NCBI GenBank assembly: GCA_964057225.1 | Contig: OZ059895.1 | Span: 23,694,688 to 23,758,687, forward strand | Source of the DNA: Auanema rhodensis | Taxonomy: Eukaryota; Nematoda; Chromadorea; Rhabditida; Rhabditidae | Length of the DNA stretch: 64,000 nucleotides | Direction: 5' to 3' | Shown here: piece by piece, positions 23,519-37,243 of the stretch | Layout of the letters: each line of letters starts with the position of its first letter | How positions within the stretch are numbered: position 1 is the stretch's first letter | Program-made: the position numbers and the translations under genes | The notes under the pieces: model-generated | Database searches by the model: none | The model's input: the letters and a program-made list of their open reading frames with translations, nothing else | Told to the model about the DNA's origin: nothing

Positions 23519-24750
23519 CCATGTCCATATTAGTCTAAAAACAAATTTTTATTGATATTGGTTCATGGTAACCATGACTTTGAATTTTACGTGAACTTTA
23601 ATTTATGCTAATTGAATGTACACGTGATGTGCACTTGGTATGTAACTCGCTTCACGTGAAAGATAAAGAGATGCGGTTTTCAAAATTAGATTCCCCATGT
23701 CCATATTAGTCTAAAAACAAATTTTTATTGATATTGGTGCATGGTAACCATGACTTTGAAATTTACGTGAACTTTAATTTATGCTAATTAAATGTACACG
23801 TGATGTGCACTTGGTATGTAACTCGCTTCACGTGAAAGATAAAGAGATGCGGTTTTCAAAATTAGATTCCCCATGTCCATATTAGTCTAAAAACAAATTT
23901 TTATTGATATTGGTTCATGGTAACCATGACTTTGAAATTTACGTGAACTTTAATTTATGCTAATTAAATGTACACGTGATGTGCACTTGGTATGTAACTC
24001 GCTTCACGTGAAAGATAAAGAGATGCGGTTCTCAAAATTAGATTCCCCATGTCCATATTAGTCTAAAAACAAATTTTTATTGATATTGGTTCATGGTAAC
24101 CATGACTTTGAAATTTACGTGAACTTTAATTTATGCTAATTAAATGTACACGTGATGTGCACTTGGTATGTAACTCGCTTCACGTGAAAGATAAAGAGAT
24201 GCGGTTTTCAAAATTAGATTCCCCATGTCCATATTAGTCTAAAAACAAATTTTTATTGATATTGGTTCATGGTAACCATGACTTTGAAATTTACGTGAAC
24301 TTTAATTTATGCTAATTAAATGTACACGTGATGTGCACTTGGTATGTAACTCGCTTCACGTGAAAGATAAAGAGATGCGGTTTTCAAAATTAGATTCCCC
24401 ATGTCCATATTAGTCTAAAAACAAATTTTTATTGATATTGGTTCATGGTAACCATGACTTTGAAATTTACGTGAACTTTAATTTATGCTAATTAAATGTA
24501 CACGTGATGTGCACTTGGTATGTAACTCGCTTCACGTGAAAGATAAAGAGATGCGGTTTTCAAAATTAGATTCCCCATGTCCATATTAGTCTAAAAACAA
24601 ATTTTTATTGATATTGGTTCATGGTAACCATGACTTTGAATTTTACGTGAACTTTAATTTATGCTAATTAAATGTACACGTGATGTGCACTTGGTATGTA
24701 ACTCGCTTCACGTGAAAGATAAAGAGATGCGGTTTTCAAAATTAGATTCC
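23519..24750 (+). repeat. Seven monomers between the two copies of block G
   Basis: These are mostly GTTC units. Markers are GAATTTT with a private AATTGAATG near 23,611, a GTGC unit at 23,695, GGTTCTCA near 24,029, and GAATTTT at 24,575. They have no second copy that I could identify. Confidence 0.8.
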
Positions 24751-26333
24751 CCATGTCCATATTAGTCTAAAAACAAATTTTTATTGATATTGGTTCATGG
24801 TAACCATGACTTTGAATTTTACGTGAACTTTAATTTATGCTAATTAAATGTACACGTGATGTGCACTTGGTATGTAACTCGCTTCACGTGAAAGATAAAG
24901 AGATGCGGTTTTCAAAATTAGATTCCCCATGTCCATATTAGTCTAAAAACAAATTTTTATTGATATTGGTGCATGGTAACCATGACTTTGAAATTAACGT
25001 GAACTTTAATTTATGCTAATTAAATGTACACGTGATGTGCACTTGGTATGTAACTCGCTTCACGTGAAAGATAAAGAGATGCGGTTTTCAAAATTAGATT
25101 CCCCATGTCCATATTAGTCTAAAAACAAATTTTTATTGATATTGGTTCATGGTAACCATGACTTTGAAATTTACGTGAACTTTAATTTATGCTAATTAAA
25201 TGTACACGTGATGTGCACTTGGTATGTAACTCGCTTCACGTGAAAGATAAAGAGATGCGGTTTTCAAAATTAGATTCCCCATGTCCATATTAGTCTAAAA
25301 ACAAATTTTATTGATATTGGTGCATGGTAACCATGACTTTGAAATTTACGTGAACTTTAATTTATGCTAATTAAATGTACACGTGATGTGCACTTGGTAT
25401 GTAACTCGCTTCACGTGAAAGATAAAGAGATGCGGTTTTCAAAATTAGATTCCCCATGTCCATATTAGTCTAAAAACAAATTTTTATTGATATTGGTTCA
25501 TGGTAACCATGACTTTGAAATTTACGTGAACTTTAATTTATGCTAATTAAATGTACACGTGATGTGCACTTGGTATGTAACTCGCTTCACGTGAAAGATA
25601 AAGAGATGCGGTTTTCAAAATTAGATTCCCCATGTCCATATTAGTCTAAAAACAAATTTTTATTGATATTGGTTCATGGTAACCATGACTTTGAAATTTA
25701 CGTGAACTTTAATTTATGCTAATTAAATGTACACGTGATGTGCACTTGGTATGTAACTCGCTTCACGTGAAAGATAAAGAGATGCGGTTTTCAAAATTAG
25801 ATTCCCCATGTCCATATTAGTCTAAAAACAAATTTTTATTGATATTGGTGCATGGTAACCATGACTTTGAATTTTACGTGAACTTTAATTTATGCTAATT
25901 AAATGTACACGTGATGTGCACTTGGTATGTAACTCGCTTCACGTGAAAGATAAAGAGATGCGGTTTTCAAAATTAGATTCCCCATGTCCATATTAGTCTA
26001 AAAACAAATTTTTATTGATATTGGTTCATGGTAACCATGACTTTGAAATTTACGTGAACTTTAATTTATGCTAATTAAATGTACACGTGATGTGCACTTG
26101 GTATGTAACTCGCTTCACGTGAAAGATAAAGAGATGCGGTTTTCAAAATTAGATTCCCCATGTCCATATTAGTCTAAAAACAAATTTTTATTGATATTGG
26201 TTCATGGTAACCATGACTTTGAATTTTACGTGAACTTTAATTTATGCTAATTAAATGTACACGTGATGTGCACTTGGTATGTAACTCGCTTCACGTGAAA
26301 GATAAAGAGATGCGGTTTTCAAAATTAGATTCC
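24751..26333 (+). repeat. Block G, copy 2 (9 monomers)
   Basis: This is the second copy of 21,936-23,518, with AAATTAAC at 24,991 and the 175-bp unit at 25,279-25,453. The shared single-base loss and the AAATTAAC change in the same spacing show common descent. Beyond 26,333 the counterpart GAATTTT unit is plain, which marks the boundary. Confidence 0.9.
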
Positions 26334-28445
26334 CCATGTCCATATTAGTCTAAAAACAAATTTTTATTGATATTGGTTCATGGTAACCATGACTTTGAAA
26401 TTTACGTGAACTTTAATTTATGCTAATTAAATGTACACGTGATGTGCACTTGGTATGTAACTCGCTTCACGTGAAAGATAAAGAGATGCGGTTTTCAAAA
26501 TTAGATTCCCCATGTCCATATTAGTCTAAAAACAAATTTTTATTGATATTGGTGCATGGTAACCATGACTTTGAAATTTACGTGAACTTTAATTTATGCT
26601 AATTAAATGTACACGTGATGTGCACTTGGTATGTAACTCGCTTCACGTGAAAGATAAAGAGATGCGGTTTTCAAAATTAGATTCCCCATGTCCATATTAG
26701 TCTAAAAACAAATTTTTATTGATATTGGTTCATGGTAACCATGACTTTGAAATTTACGTGAACTTTAATTTATGCTAATTAAATGTACACGTGATGTGCA
26801 CTTGGTATGTAACTCGCTTCACGTGAAAGATAAAGAGATGCGGTTTTCAAAATTAGATTCCCCATGTCCATATTAGTCTAAAAACAAATTTTTATTGATA
26901 TTGGTTCATGGTAACCATGACTTTGAAATTTACGTGAACTTTAATTTATGCTAATTAAATGTACACGTGATGTGCACTTGGTATGTAACTCGCTTCACGT
27001 GAAAGATAAAGAGATGCGGTTTTCAAAATTAGATTCCCCATGTCCATATTAGTCTAAAAACAAATTTTTATTGATATTGGTGCATGGTAACCATGACTTT
27101 GAAATTTACGTGAACTTTAATTTATGCTAATTAAATGTACACGTGATGTGCACTTGGTATGTAACTCGCTTCACGTGAAATATAAAGAAATGCGGTTTTC
27201 AAAATTAGATTCCCCATGTCCATATTAGTCTAAAAACAAATTTTTATTGATATTGGTGCATGGTAACCATGACTTTGAAATTTACGTGAACTTTAATTTA
27301 TGCTAATTAAATGTACACGTGATGTGCACTTGGTATGTAACTCGCTTCACGTGAAAGATAAAGAGATGCGGTTTTCAAAATTAGATTCCCCATGTCCATA
27401 TTAGTCTAAAAACAAATTTTTATTGATATTGGTTCATGGTAACCATGACTTTGAAATTTACGTGAACTTTAATTTATGCTAATTAAATGTACACGTGATG
27501 TGCACTTGGTATGTAACTCGCTTCACGTGAAAGATAAAGAGATGCGGTTTTCAAAATTAGATTCCCCATGTCCATATTAGTCTAAAAACAAATTTTTTTT
27601 GATATTGGTTCATGGTAACCATGACTTTGAAATTTACGTGAACTTTAATTTATGCTAATTAAATGTACACGTGATGTGCACTTGGTATGTAACTCGCTTC
27701 ACGTGAAAGATAAAGAGATGCGGTTTTCAAAATTAGATTCTTCATGTCCATATTAGTCTAAAAACAAATTTTTATTGATATTGGTTCATGGTAACCATGA
27801 CTTTGAAATTTACGTGAACTTTAATTTATGCTAATTAAATGTACACGTGATGTGCACTTGGTATGTAACTCGCTTCACGTGAAAGATAAAGAGATGCGGT
27901 TTTCAAAATTAGATTCTTCATGTCCATATTAGTCTAAAAACAAATTTTTATTGATATTGGTTCATGGTAACCATGACTTTGAAATTTACGTGAACTTTAA
28001 TTTATGCTAATTAAATGTACACGTGATGTGCACTTGGTATGTAACTCGCTTCACGTGAAAGATAAAGAGATGCGGTTTTCAAAATTAGATTCCCCATGTC
28101 CATATTAGTCTAAAAACAAATTTTTATTGATATTGGTTCATGGTAACCATGACTTTGAAATTTACGTGAACTTTAATTTATGCTAATTAAATGTACACGT
28201 GATGTGCACTTGGTATGTAACTCGCTTCACGTGAAAGATAAAGAGATGCGGTTTTCAAAATTAGATTCCCCATGTCCATATTAGTCTAAAAACAAATTTT
28301 TATTGATATTAGTTCATGGTAACCATGACTTTGAAATTTACGTGAACTTTAATTTATGCTAATTAAATGTACACGTGATGTGCACTTGGTATGTAACTCG
28401 CTTCACGTGAAAGATAAAGAGATGCGGTTTTCAAAATTAGATTCC
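26334..28445 (+). repeat. Twelve monomers with scattered markers
   Basis: GTTC and GTGC units predominate. Distinct changes are TATAAAGAAATG (27,180), a T-run TTTTTTTTGA (near 27,595), and two adjacent units with GATTCTTCATG (27,740 and 27,916), a local one-monomer duplication. The last unit has AGTTC near 28,310, the first occurrence of that variant from the left. Confidence 0.8.
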
Positions 28446-30203
28446 CCATGTCCATATTAGTCTAAAAACAAATTTTTATTGATATTGGTTCATGGTAACC
28501 ATGACTTTGAAATTTACGTGAACTTTAATTTATGCTAATTAAATGTACACGTGATGTGCACTTGGTATGCAACTCGCTTCACGTGAAAGATAAAGAGATG
28601 CGGTTTTCAAAATTAGATTCCCCATGTCCATATAAGTCTAAAAACAAATTTTTATTGATATTGGTTCATGGTAACCATGACTTTGAAATTTACGTGAACT
28701 TCAATTTATGCTAATTAATAGTACACGTGATGTGCACTTGGTATGTAACTCGCTTCACGTGAAAGATAAAGAGATGCGGTTTTCAAAATTAGATTCCCCA
28801 TGTCCATATTAGTCTAAAAACAAATTATTATTGATATTGGTTCTTGGTAACCATGACTTTGAAATTTACGTGAACTTTACTTTATGCTAATTAAATGTAC
28901 ACGTGATGTGCACTTGGTATGTAACTCGCTTCACGTGAAAGATAAAGAGATGCGGTTTTCAAAATTAGATTCCCCATGTCCATATTAGTCTAAAAACAAA
29001 TTTTTATTGATATTAGTTCATGGTAACCATGACTTTGAAATTTACGTGAACTTTAATTTATGCTAATTAAATGTACACGTGATGTGCACTTGGTATGTAA
29101 CTCGCTTCACGTGAAAGATGAAGAGATGCGGTTTTCAAAATTAGATTCCCCATGTCCATATTAGTCTAAAAACAAATTTTTATTGATATTCGTTCATGGT
29201 AACCATGACTTTGAAATTTACGTGAACTTTAATTTATGCTAATTAAATGTACACGTGATGTGCACTTGGTATGTAACTCGCTTCACGTGAAAGATAAAGA
29301 GATGCGGTTTTCAAAATTAGATTCCCCATGTCCATATTAGTCTAAAAACAAATTTTTATTGATATTGGTTCATGGTAACCATGACTTTGAAATTTACGTG
29401 AACTTTAATTTATGCTAATTAAATGTACACGTGATGTGCACTTGGTATGTAACTCGCTTCACGTGAAAGATAAAGAGATGCGGTTTTCAAAATTAGATTC
29501 CCCATGTCCATATTAGTCTAAAAACAAATTTTTATTGATATTGGTGCATGGTAACCATGACTTTGAAATTTACGTGAACTTTAATTTATGCTAATTAAAT
29601 GTACACGTGATGTGCACTTGGTATGTAACTCGCTTCACGTGAAAGATGAAGAGATGCGGTTTTCAAAATTAGATTCCCCATGTCCATATTAGTCTAAAAA
29701 AAAATTTTATTGATATTGGTTCATGGTAACCGTGACTTTGAAATTTACGTGAACTTTAATTTATGCTAATTAAATGTACACGTGATGTGCACTTGGTATG
29801 TAACTCGCTTCACGTGAAAGATGAAAAGATGCGGTTTTCAAAATTAGATTCCCCATGTCCATATTAGTCTAAAAAAAAATTTTATTGATATTGGTTCATG
29901 GTAACCATGACTTTGAAATTTACGTGAACTTTAATTTATGCTAATTAAATGTACACGTGATGTGCACTTGGTATGTAACTCGCTTCACGTGAAAGATAAA
30001 GAGATGCGGTTTTCAAAATTAGATTCCCCATGTCCATATTAGTCTAAAAACAAATTTTTATTGATATTGGTTCATGGTAACCATGACTTTGAATTTTACG
30101 TGAACTTTAATTTATGCTAATTAAATGTACACGTGATGTGCTCTTGGTATGTAACTCGCTTCACGTGAAAGATAAAGAGATGCGGTTTCCAAAATTAGAT
30201 TCC
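28446..30203 (+). repeat. Marker cassette 1 (10 monomers)
   Basis: Ordered markers are TATGCAACTCG, CTTCAATTT, TTTACTTTATG, AGTTC with GATGAAGAG, CGTTC, GTTC, GTGC with GATGAAGAG, a 175-bp unit with AAAAAAAAATTTTATT and GATGAAAAG, a second 175-bp poly-A unit, and GAATTTT with GTGCTCTTGG. Fuller versions lie at 40,940 and 45,866. Between CGTTC and the second GATGAAGAG, this copy has three fewer monomers than 43,052-43,931. Private changes include ACCGTGACT near 29,730 and GGTTTCC near 30,186. Confidence 0.88.
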
Positions 30204-32139
30204 CCATGTCCATATTAGTCTAAAAACAAATTTTTATTGATATTGGTGCATGGTAACCATGACTTTGAAATTTACGTGAACTTTAATTTATGCTAATTAA
30301 ATGTACACGTGATGTGCACTTGGTATGTAACTCGCTTCACGTGAAAGATAAAGAGATGCGGTTTTCAAAATTAGATTCCCCATGTCCATATTAGTCTAAA
30401 AACAAATTTTTATTGATATTGGTTCATGGCAACCATGACTTTGAAATTTACGTGAACTTTAATTTATGCTAATTAAATGTACACGTGATGTGCACTTGGT
30501 ATGTAACTCGCTTCACGTGAAAGATAAAGAGATGCGGTTTTCAAAATTAGATTCCCCATGTCCATATTAGTCTAAAAACAAATTTTTATTGATATTGGTT
30601 CATGGCAACCATGACTTTGAAATTTACGTGAACTTTAATTTATGCTAATTAAATGTACACGTGATGTGCACTTGGTATGAAACTCGCTTCACGTGAAAGA
30701 TAAAGAGATGCGGTTTTCAAAATTAGATTCCCCATGTCCATATTAGTCTAAAAACAAATTTTTATTGATATTGGTTCATGGTAACCATGACTTTGAATTT
30801 TACGTGAACTTTAATTTATGCTAATTAAATGTACACGTGATGTGCACTCGGTATGTAACTCGCCTCACGTGAAAGATAAAGAGATGCGGTTTTCAAAATT
30901 AGATTCCCCATGTCCATATTAGTCTAAAAACAAATTTTTATTGATATTGGTGCATGGTAACCATGACTTTGAAATTTACGTGAACTTTAATTTATGCTAA
31001 TTAAATGTACACGTGATGTGCACTTGGTATGTAACTCGCTTCACGTGAAAGATAAAGAGATGCGGTTTTCAAAATTAGATTCCCCATGTCCATATTAGTC
31101 TAAAAACAAATTTTTATTGATATTGGTTCATGGTAACCATGACTTTGAAATTTACGTGAACTTTAATTTATGCTAATTAAATGTACACGTGATGTGCACT
31201 TGGTATGTAACTCGCTTCACGTGAAAGATAAAGAGATGCGGTTTTCAAAATTAGATTCCCCATGTCCATATTAGTCTAAAAACAAATTTTTATTGATATT
31301 GGTTCATGGTAACCATGACTTTGAAATTTACGTGAACTTTAATTTATGCTAATTAAATGTACACGTGATGTGCACTTGGTATGTAACTCGCTTCACGTGA
31401 AAGATAAAGAGATGCGGTTTTCAAAATTAGATTCCCCATGTCCATATTAGTCTAAAAACAAATTTTTATTGATATTGGTGCATGGTAACCATGACTTTGA
31501 AATTTACGTGAACTTTAATTTATGCTAATTAAATGTACACGTGATGTGCACTTGGTATGTAACTCGCTTCACGTGAAAGATAAAGAGATGCGGTTTTCAA
31601 AATTAGATTCCCCATGTCCATATTAGTCTAAAAACAAATTTTTATTGATATTGGTTCATGGTAACCATGACTTTGAAATTTACGTGAACTTTAATTTATG
31701 CTAATTAAATGTACACGTGATGTGCACTTGGTATGTAACTCGCTTCACGTGAAAGATAAAGAGATGCGGTTTTCAAAATTAGATTCCCCATGTCCATATT
31801 AGTCTAAAAACAAATTTTTATTGATATTGGTTCATGGTAACCATGACTTTGAAATTTACGTGAACTTTAATTTATGCTAATTAAATGTACACGTGATGTG
31901 CACTTGGTATGTAACTCGCTTCACGTGAAAGATAAAGAGATGCGGTTTTCAAAATTAGATTCCCCATGTCCATATTAGTCTAAAAACAAATTTTTATTGA
32001 TATTGGTTCATGGTAACCATGACTTTGAAATTTACGTGAACTTTAATTTATGCTAATTAAATGTACACGTGATGTGCACTTGGTATGTAACTCGCTTCAC
32101 GTGAAAGATAAAGAGATGCGGTTTTCAAAATTAGATTCC
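30204..32139 (+). repeat. Eleven monomers with GGCAACC variants
   Basis: Two adjacent units carry GGCAACC (30,428 and 30,604), which breaks the dyad and the BstEII site; the second also has TATGAAACTCG. A GAATTTT unit then has private CACTCGG and GCCTCACG changes (near 30,846 and 30,862). The remainder alternates GTGC and GTTC consensus units. Confidence 0.8.
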
Positions 32140-33899
32140 CCATGTCCATATTAGTCTAAAAACAAATTTTTATTGATATTGGTTCATGGTAACCATGACT
32201 TTGAATTTTACGTGAACTTTAATTTATGCTAATTAAATGTACACGTGATGTGCACTTGGTATGTAACTCGCTTCACGTGAAAGATAAAGAGATGCGGTTT
32301 TCAAAATTAGATTCCCCATGTCCATATTAGTCTAAAAACAAATTTTTATTGATATTGGTTCATGGTAACCATGACTTTGAAATTTACGTGAACTTTAATT
32401 TATGCTAATTAAATGTACACGTGATGTGCACTTGGTATGTAACTCGCTTCACGTGAAAGATAAAGAGATGCGGTTTTCAAAATTAGATTCCCCATGTCCA
32501 TATTAGTCTAAAAACAAATTTTTTTTGATATTGGTTCATGGTAACCATGACTTTGAAATTTATGTGAACTTTAATTTATGCTAATTAAATGTACACGTGA
32601 TGTGCACTTGGTATGTAACTCGCTTCACGTGAAAGATAAAGAGATGCGGTTCTCAAAATTAGATTCCCCATGTCCATATTAGTCTAAAAACAAATTTTTA
32701 TTGATATTGGTTCATGGTAACCATGACTTTGAAATTTACGTGAACTTTAATTTATGCTAATTAAATGTACACGTGATGTGCACTTGGTATGTAACTCGCT
32801 TCACGTGAAAGATAAAGAGATGCGGTTTTCAAAATTAGATTCCCCATGTCCATATTAGTCTAAAAACAAATTTTTATTGATATTGGTTCATGGTAACCAT
32901 GACTTTGAAATTTATGTGAACTTTAATTTATGCTAATTAAATGTACACGTGATGTGCACTTGGTATGTAACTCGCTTCACGTGAAAGATAAAGAGATGCG
33001 GTTTTCAAAATTAGATTCCCCATGTCCATATTAGTCTAAAAACAAATTTTTATTGATATTAGTTCATGGTAACCATGACTTTGAAATTTACGTGAACTTT
33101 AATTTATGCTAATTAAATGTACACGTGATGTGCACTTGGTATGTAACTCGCTTCACGTGAAAGATAAAGAGATGCGGTTTTCAAAATTAGATTCCCCATG
33201 TCCATATTAGTCTAAAAACAAATTTTTATTGATATTGGTTCATGGTAACCATGACTTTGAAATTTACGTGAACTTTAATTTATGCTAATTAAATGTACAC
33301 GTGATGTGCACTTGGTATGTAACTCGCTTCACGTGAAAGATAAAGAGATGCGGTTTTCAAAATTAGATTCCCCATGTCCATATTAGTCTAAAAACAAATT
33401 TTTATTGATATTAGTTCATGGTAACCATGACTTTGAAATTTACGTGAACTTTAATTTATGCTAATTAAATGTACACGTGATGTGCACTTGGTATGTAACT
33501 CGCTTCACGTGAAAGATAAAGAGATGCGGTTTTCAAAATTAGATTCCCCATGTCCATATTAGTCTAAAAACAAATTTTTATTGATATTGGTTCATGGTAA
33601 CCATGACTTTGAAATTTACGTGAACTTTAATTTATGCTAATTAAATGTACACGTGATGTGCACTTGGTATGTAACTCGCTTCACGTGAAAGATAAAGAGA
33701 TGCGGTTTTCAAAATTAGATTCCCCATGTCCATATTAGTCTAAAAACAAATTTTTATTGATATTGGTTCATGGTAACCATGACTTTGAAATTTACGTGAA
33801 CTTTAATTTATGCTAATTAAATGTACACGTGATGTGCACTTGGTATGTAACTCGCTTCACGTGAAAGATAAAGAGATGCGGTTTTCAAAATTAGATTCC
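32140..33899 (+). repeat. 10-monomer higher-order unit, copy 1 (1,760 bp)
   Basis: Markers in order are GAATTTT; GTTC; TTTTTTTTGA with TTATGTGAAC and GGTTCTCA; GTTC; GTTC with TTATGTGAAC; AGTTC; GTTC; AGTTC; GTTC; GTTC. The next 1,760 bp repeats the first nine in order. The two copies are directly adjacent, so this is a true tandem higher-order repeat. Confidence 0.93.
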
Positions 33900-35659
33900 C
33901 CATGTCCATATTAGTCTAAAAACAAATTTTTATTGATATTGGTTCATGGTAACCATGACTTTGAATTTTACGTGAACTTTAATTTATGCTAATTAAATGT
34001 ACACGTGATGTGCACTTGGTATGTAACTCGCTTCACGTGAAAGATAAAGAGATGCGGTTTTCAAAATTAGATTCCCCATGTCCATATTAGTCTAAAAACA
34101 AATTTTTATTGATATTGGTTCATGGTAACCATGACTTTGAAATTTACGTGAACTTTAATTTATGCTAATTAAATGTACACGTGATGTGCACTTGGTATGT
34201 AACTCGCTTCACGTGAAAGATAAAGAGATGCGGTTTTCAAAATTAGATTCCCCATGTCCATATTAGTCTAAAAACAAATTTTTTTTGATATTGGTTCATG
34301 GTAACCATGACTTTGAAATTTATGTGAACTTTAATTTATGCTAATTAAATGTACACGTGATGTGCACTTGGTATGTAACTCGCTTCACGTGAAAGATAAA
34401 GAGATGCGGTTCTCAAAATTAGATTCCCCATGTCCATATTAGTCTAAAAACAAATTTTTATTGATATTGGTTCATGGTAACCATGACTTTGAAATTTACG
34501 TGAACTTTAATTTATGCTAATTAAATGTACACGTGATGTGCACTTGGTATGTAACTCGCTTCACGTGAAAGATAAAGAGATGCGGTTTTCAAAATTAGAT
34601 TCCCCATGTCCATATTAGTCTAAAAACAAATTTTTATTGATATTGGTTCATGGTAACCATGACTTTGAAATTTATGTGAACTTTAATTTATGCTAATTAA
34701 ATGTACACGTGATGTGCACTTGGTATGTAACTCGCTTCACGTGAAAGATAAAGAGATGCGGTTTTCAAAATTAGATTCCCCATGTCCATATTAGTCTAAA
34801 AACAAATTTTTATTGATATTAGTTCATGGTAACCATGACTTTGAAATTTACGTGAACTTTAATTTATGCTAATTAAATGTACACGTGATGTGCACTTGGT
34901 ATGTAACTCGCTTCACGTGAAAGATAAAGAGATGCGGTTTTCAAAATTAGATTCCCCATGTCCATATTAGTCTAAAAACAAATTTTTATTGATATTGGTT
35001 CATGGTAACCATGACTTTGAAATTTACGTGAACTTTAATTTATGCTAATTAAATGTACACGTGATGTGCACTTGGTATGTAACTCGCTTCACGTGAAAGA
35101 TAAAGAGATGCGGTTTTCAAAATTAGATTCCCCATGTCCATATTAGTCTAAAAACAAATTTTTATTGATATTAGTTCATGGTAACCATGACTTTGAAATT
35201 TACGTGAACTTTAATTTATGCTAATTAAATGTACACGTGATGTGCACTTGGTATGTAACTCGCTTCACGTGAAAGATAAAGAGATGCGGTTTTCAAAATT
35301 AGATTCCCCATGTCCATATTAGTCTAAAAACAAATTTTTATTGATATTGGTTCATGGTAACCATGACTTTGAAATTTACGTGAACTTTAATTTATGCTAA
35401 TTAAATGTACACGTGATGTGCACTTGGTATGTAACTCGCTTCACGTGAAAGATAAAGAGATGCGGTTTTCAAAATTAGATTCCCCATGTCCATATTAGTC
35501 TAAAAACAAATTTTTTTTGATATTGGTTCATGGTAACCATGACTTTGAAATTTACGTGAACTTTAATTTATGCTAATTAAATGTACACGTGATGTGCACT
35601 TGGTATGTAACTCGCTTCACGTGAAAGATAAAGAGATGCGGTTTTCAAAATTAGATTCC
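33900..35659 (+). repeat. 10-monomer higher-order unit, copy 2
   Basis: This block follows copy 1 directly and matches it unit by unit, with GGTTCTCA exactly 1,760 bp later (32,651 and 34,411). The tenth unit differs: it has TTTTTTTTGA (near 35,511) where copy 1 is plain. That same tenth unit occurs in copy 3 at 38,652, so copies 2 and 3 are closer to each other in this respect. Confidence 0.93.
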
Positions 35660-37243
35660 CCATGTCCATATTAGTCTAAAAACAAATTTTTATTGATATT
35701 GGTTCATGGTAACCATGACTTTGAAATTTACGTGAACTTTAATTTATGCTAATTAAATGTACACGTGATGTGCACTTGGTATGTAACTCGCTTCACGTGA
35801 AAGATAAAGAGATGCGGTTTTCAAAATTAGATTCCCCATGTCCATATTAGTCTAAAAACAAATTTTTATTGATATTGGTTCATGGTAACCATGACTTTGA
35901 AATTTACGTGAACTTTAATTTATGCTAATTAAATGTACACGTGATGTGCACTTGGTATGTAACTCGCTTCACGTGAAAGATAAAGAGATGCGGTTTTCAA
36001 AATTAGATTCCCCATGTCCATATTAGTCTAAAAACAAATTTTTATTGATATTGGTTCATGGTAACCATGACTTTGAAATTTACGTGAACTTTAATTTATG
36101 CTAATTAAATGTACACGTGATGTGCACTTGGTATGTAACTCGCTTCACGTGAAAGATAAAGAGATGCGGTTTTCAAAATTAGATTCCCCATGTCCATATT
36201 AGTCTAAAAACAAATTTTTATTGATATTAGTTCATGGTAACCATGACTTTGAAATTTACGTGAACTTTAATTTATGCTAATTAAATGTACACGTGATGTG
36301 CACTTGGTATGTAACTCGCTTCACGTGAAAGATAAAGAGATGCGGTTTTCAAAATTAGATTCCCCATGTCCATATTAGTCTAAAAACAAATTTTTATTGA
36401 TATTGGTTCATGGTAACCATGACTTTGAAATTTACGTGAACTTTAATTTATGCTAATTAAATGTACACGTGATGTGCACTTGGTATGTAACTCGCTTCAC
36501 GTGAAAGATAAAGAGATGCGGTTTTCAAAATTAGATTCCCCATGTCCATATTAGTCTAAAAACAAATTTTTTTTGATATTGGTTCATGGTAACCATGACT
36601 TTGAAATTTACGTGAACTTTAATTTATGCTAATTAAATGTACACGTGATGTGCACTTGGTATGTAACTCGCTTCACGTGAAAGATAAAGAGATGCGGTTT
36701 TCAAAATTAGATTCCCCATGTCCATATTAGTCTAAAAACAAATTTTTATTGATATTGGTTCATGGTAACCATGACTTTGAAATTTACGTGAACTTTAATT
36801 TATGCTAATTAAATGTACACGTGATGTGCACTTGGTATGTAACTCGCTTCACGTGAAAGATAAAGAGATGCGGTTTTCAAAATTAGATTCCCCATGTCCA
36901 TATTAGTCTAAAAACAAATTTTTATTGATATTGGTTCATGGTAACCATGACTTTGAAATTTACGTGAACTTTAATTTATGCTAATTAAATGTACACGTGA
37001 TGTGCACTTGGTATGTAACTCGCTTCACGTGAAAGATGAAGAGATGCGGTTTTCAAAATTAGATTCCCCATGTCCATATTAGTCTAAAAACAAATTTTTA
37101 TTGATATTAGTTCATGGTAACCATGACTTTGAAATTTACGTGAACTTTAATTTATGCTAATTAAATGTACACGTGATGTGCACTTGGTATGTAACTCGCT
37201 TCACGTGAAAGATAAAGAGATGCGGTTTTCAAAATTAGATTCC
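35660..37243 (+). repeat. Nine monomers, partial 6-monomer echo
   Basis: The AGTTC, GTTC, TTTTTTTTGA order at 35,132-35,659 recurs 1,056 bp later at 36,188-36,715, a six-monomer spacing. The copy continues with a GATGAAGAG unit near 37,036 and an AGTTC unit near 37,109. The match covers only three or four informative units, so the call is weaker than for longer blocks. Confidence 0.7.

Noticed and set aside
28532-28714. 60-codon open reading frame starting at ATG
   Set aside because: It is satellite sequence. It opens only because one monomer has ATAAGTCT for ATTAGTCT (T to A at 28,634), which removes the TAG that closes this frame in the other monomers. No start context, homology or conservation supports a protein, and it ends at the usual TAA.
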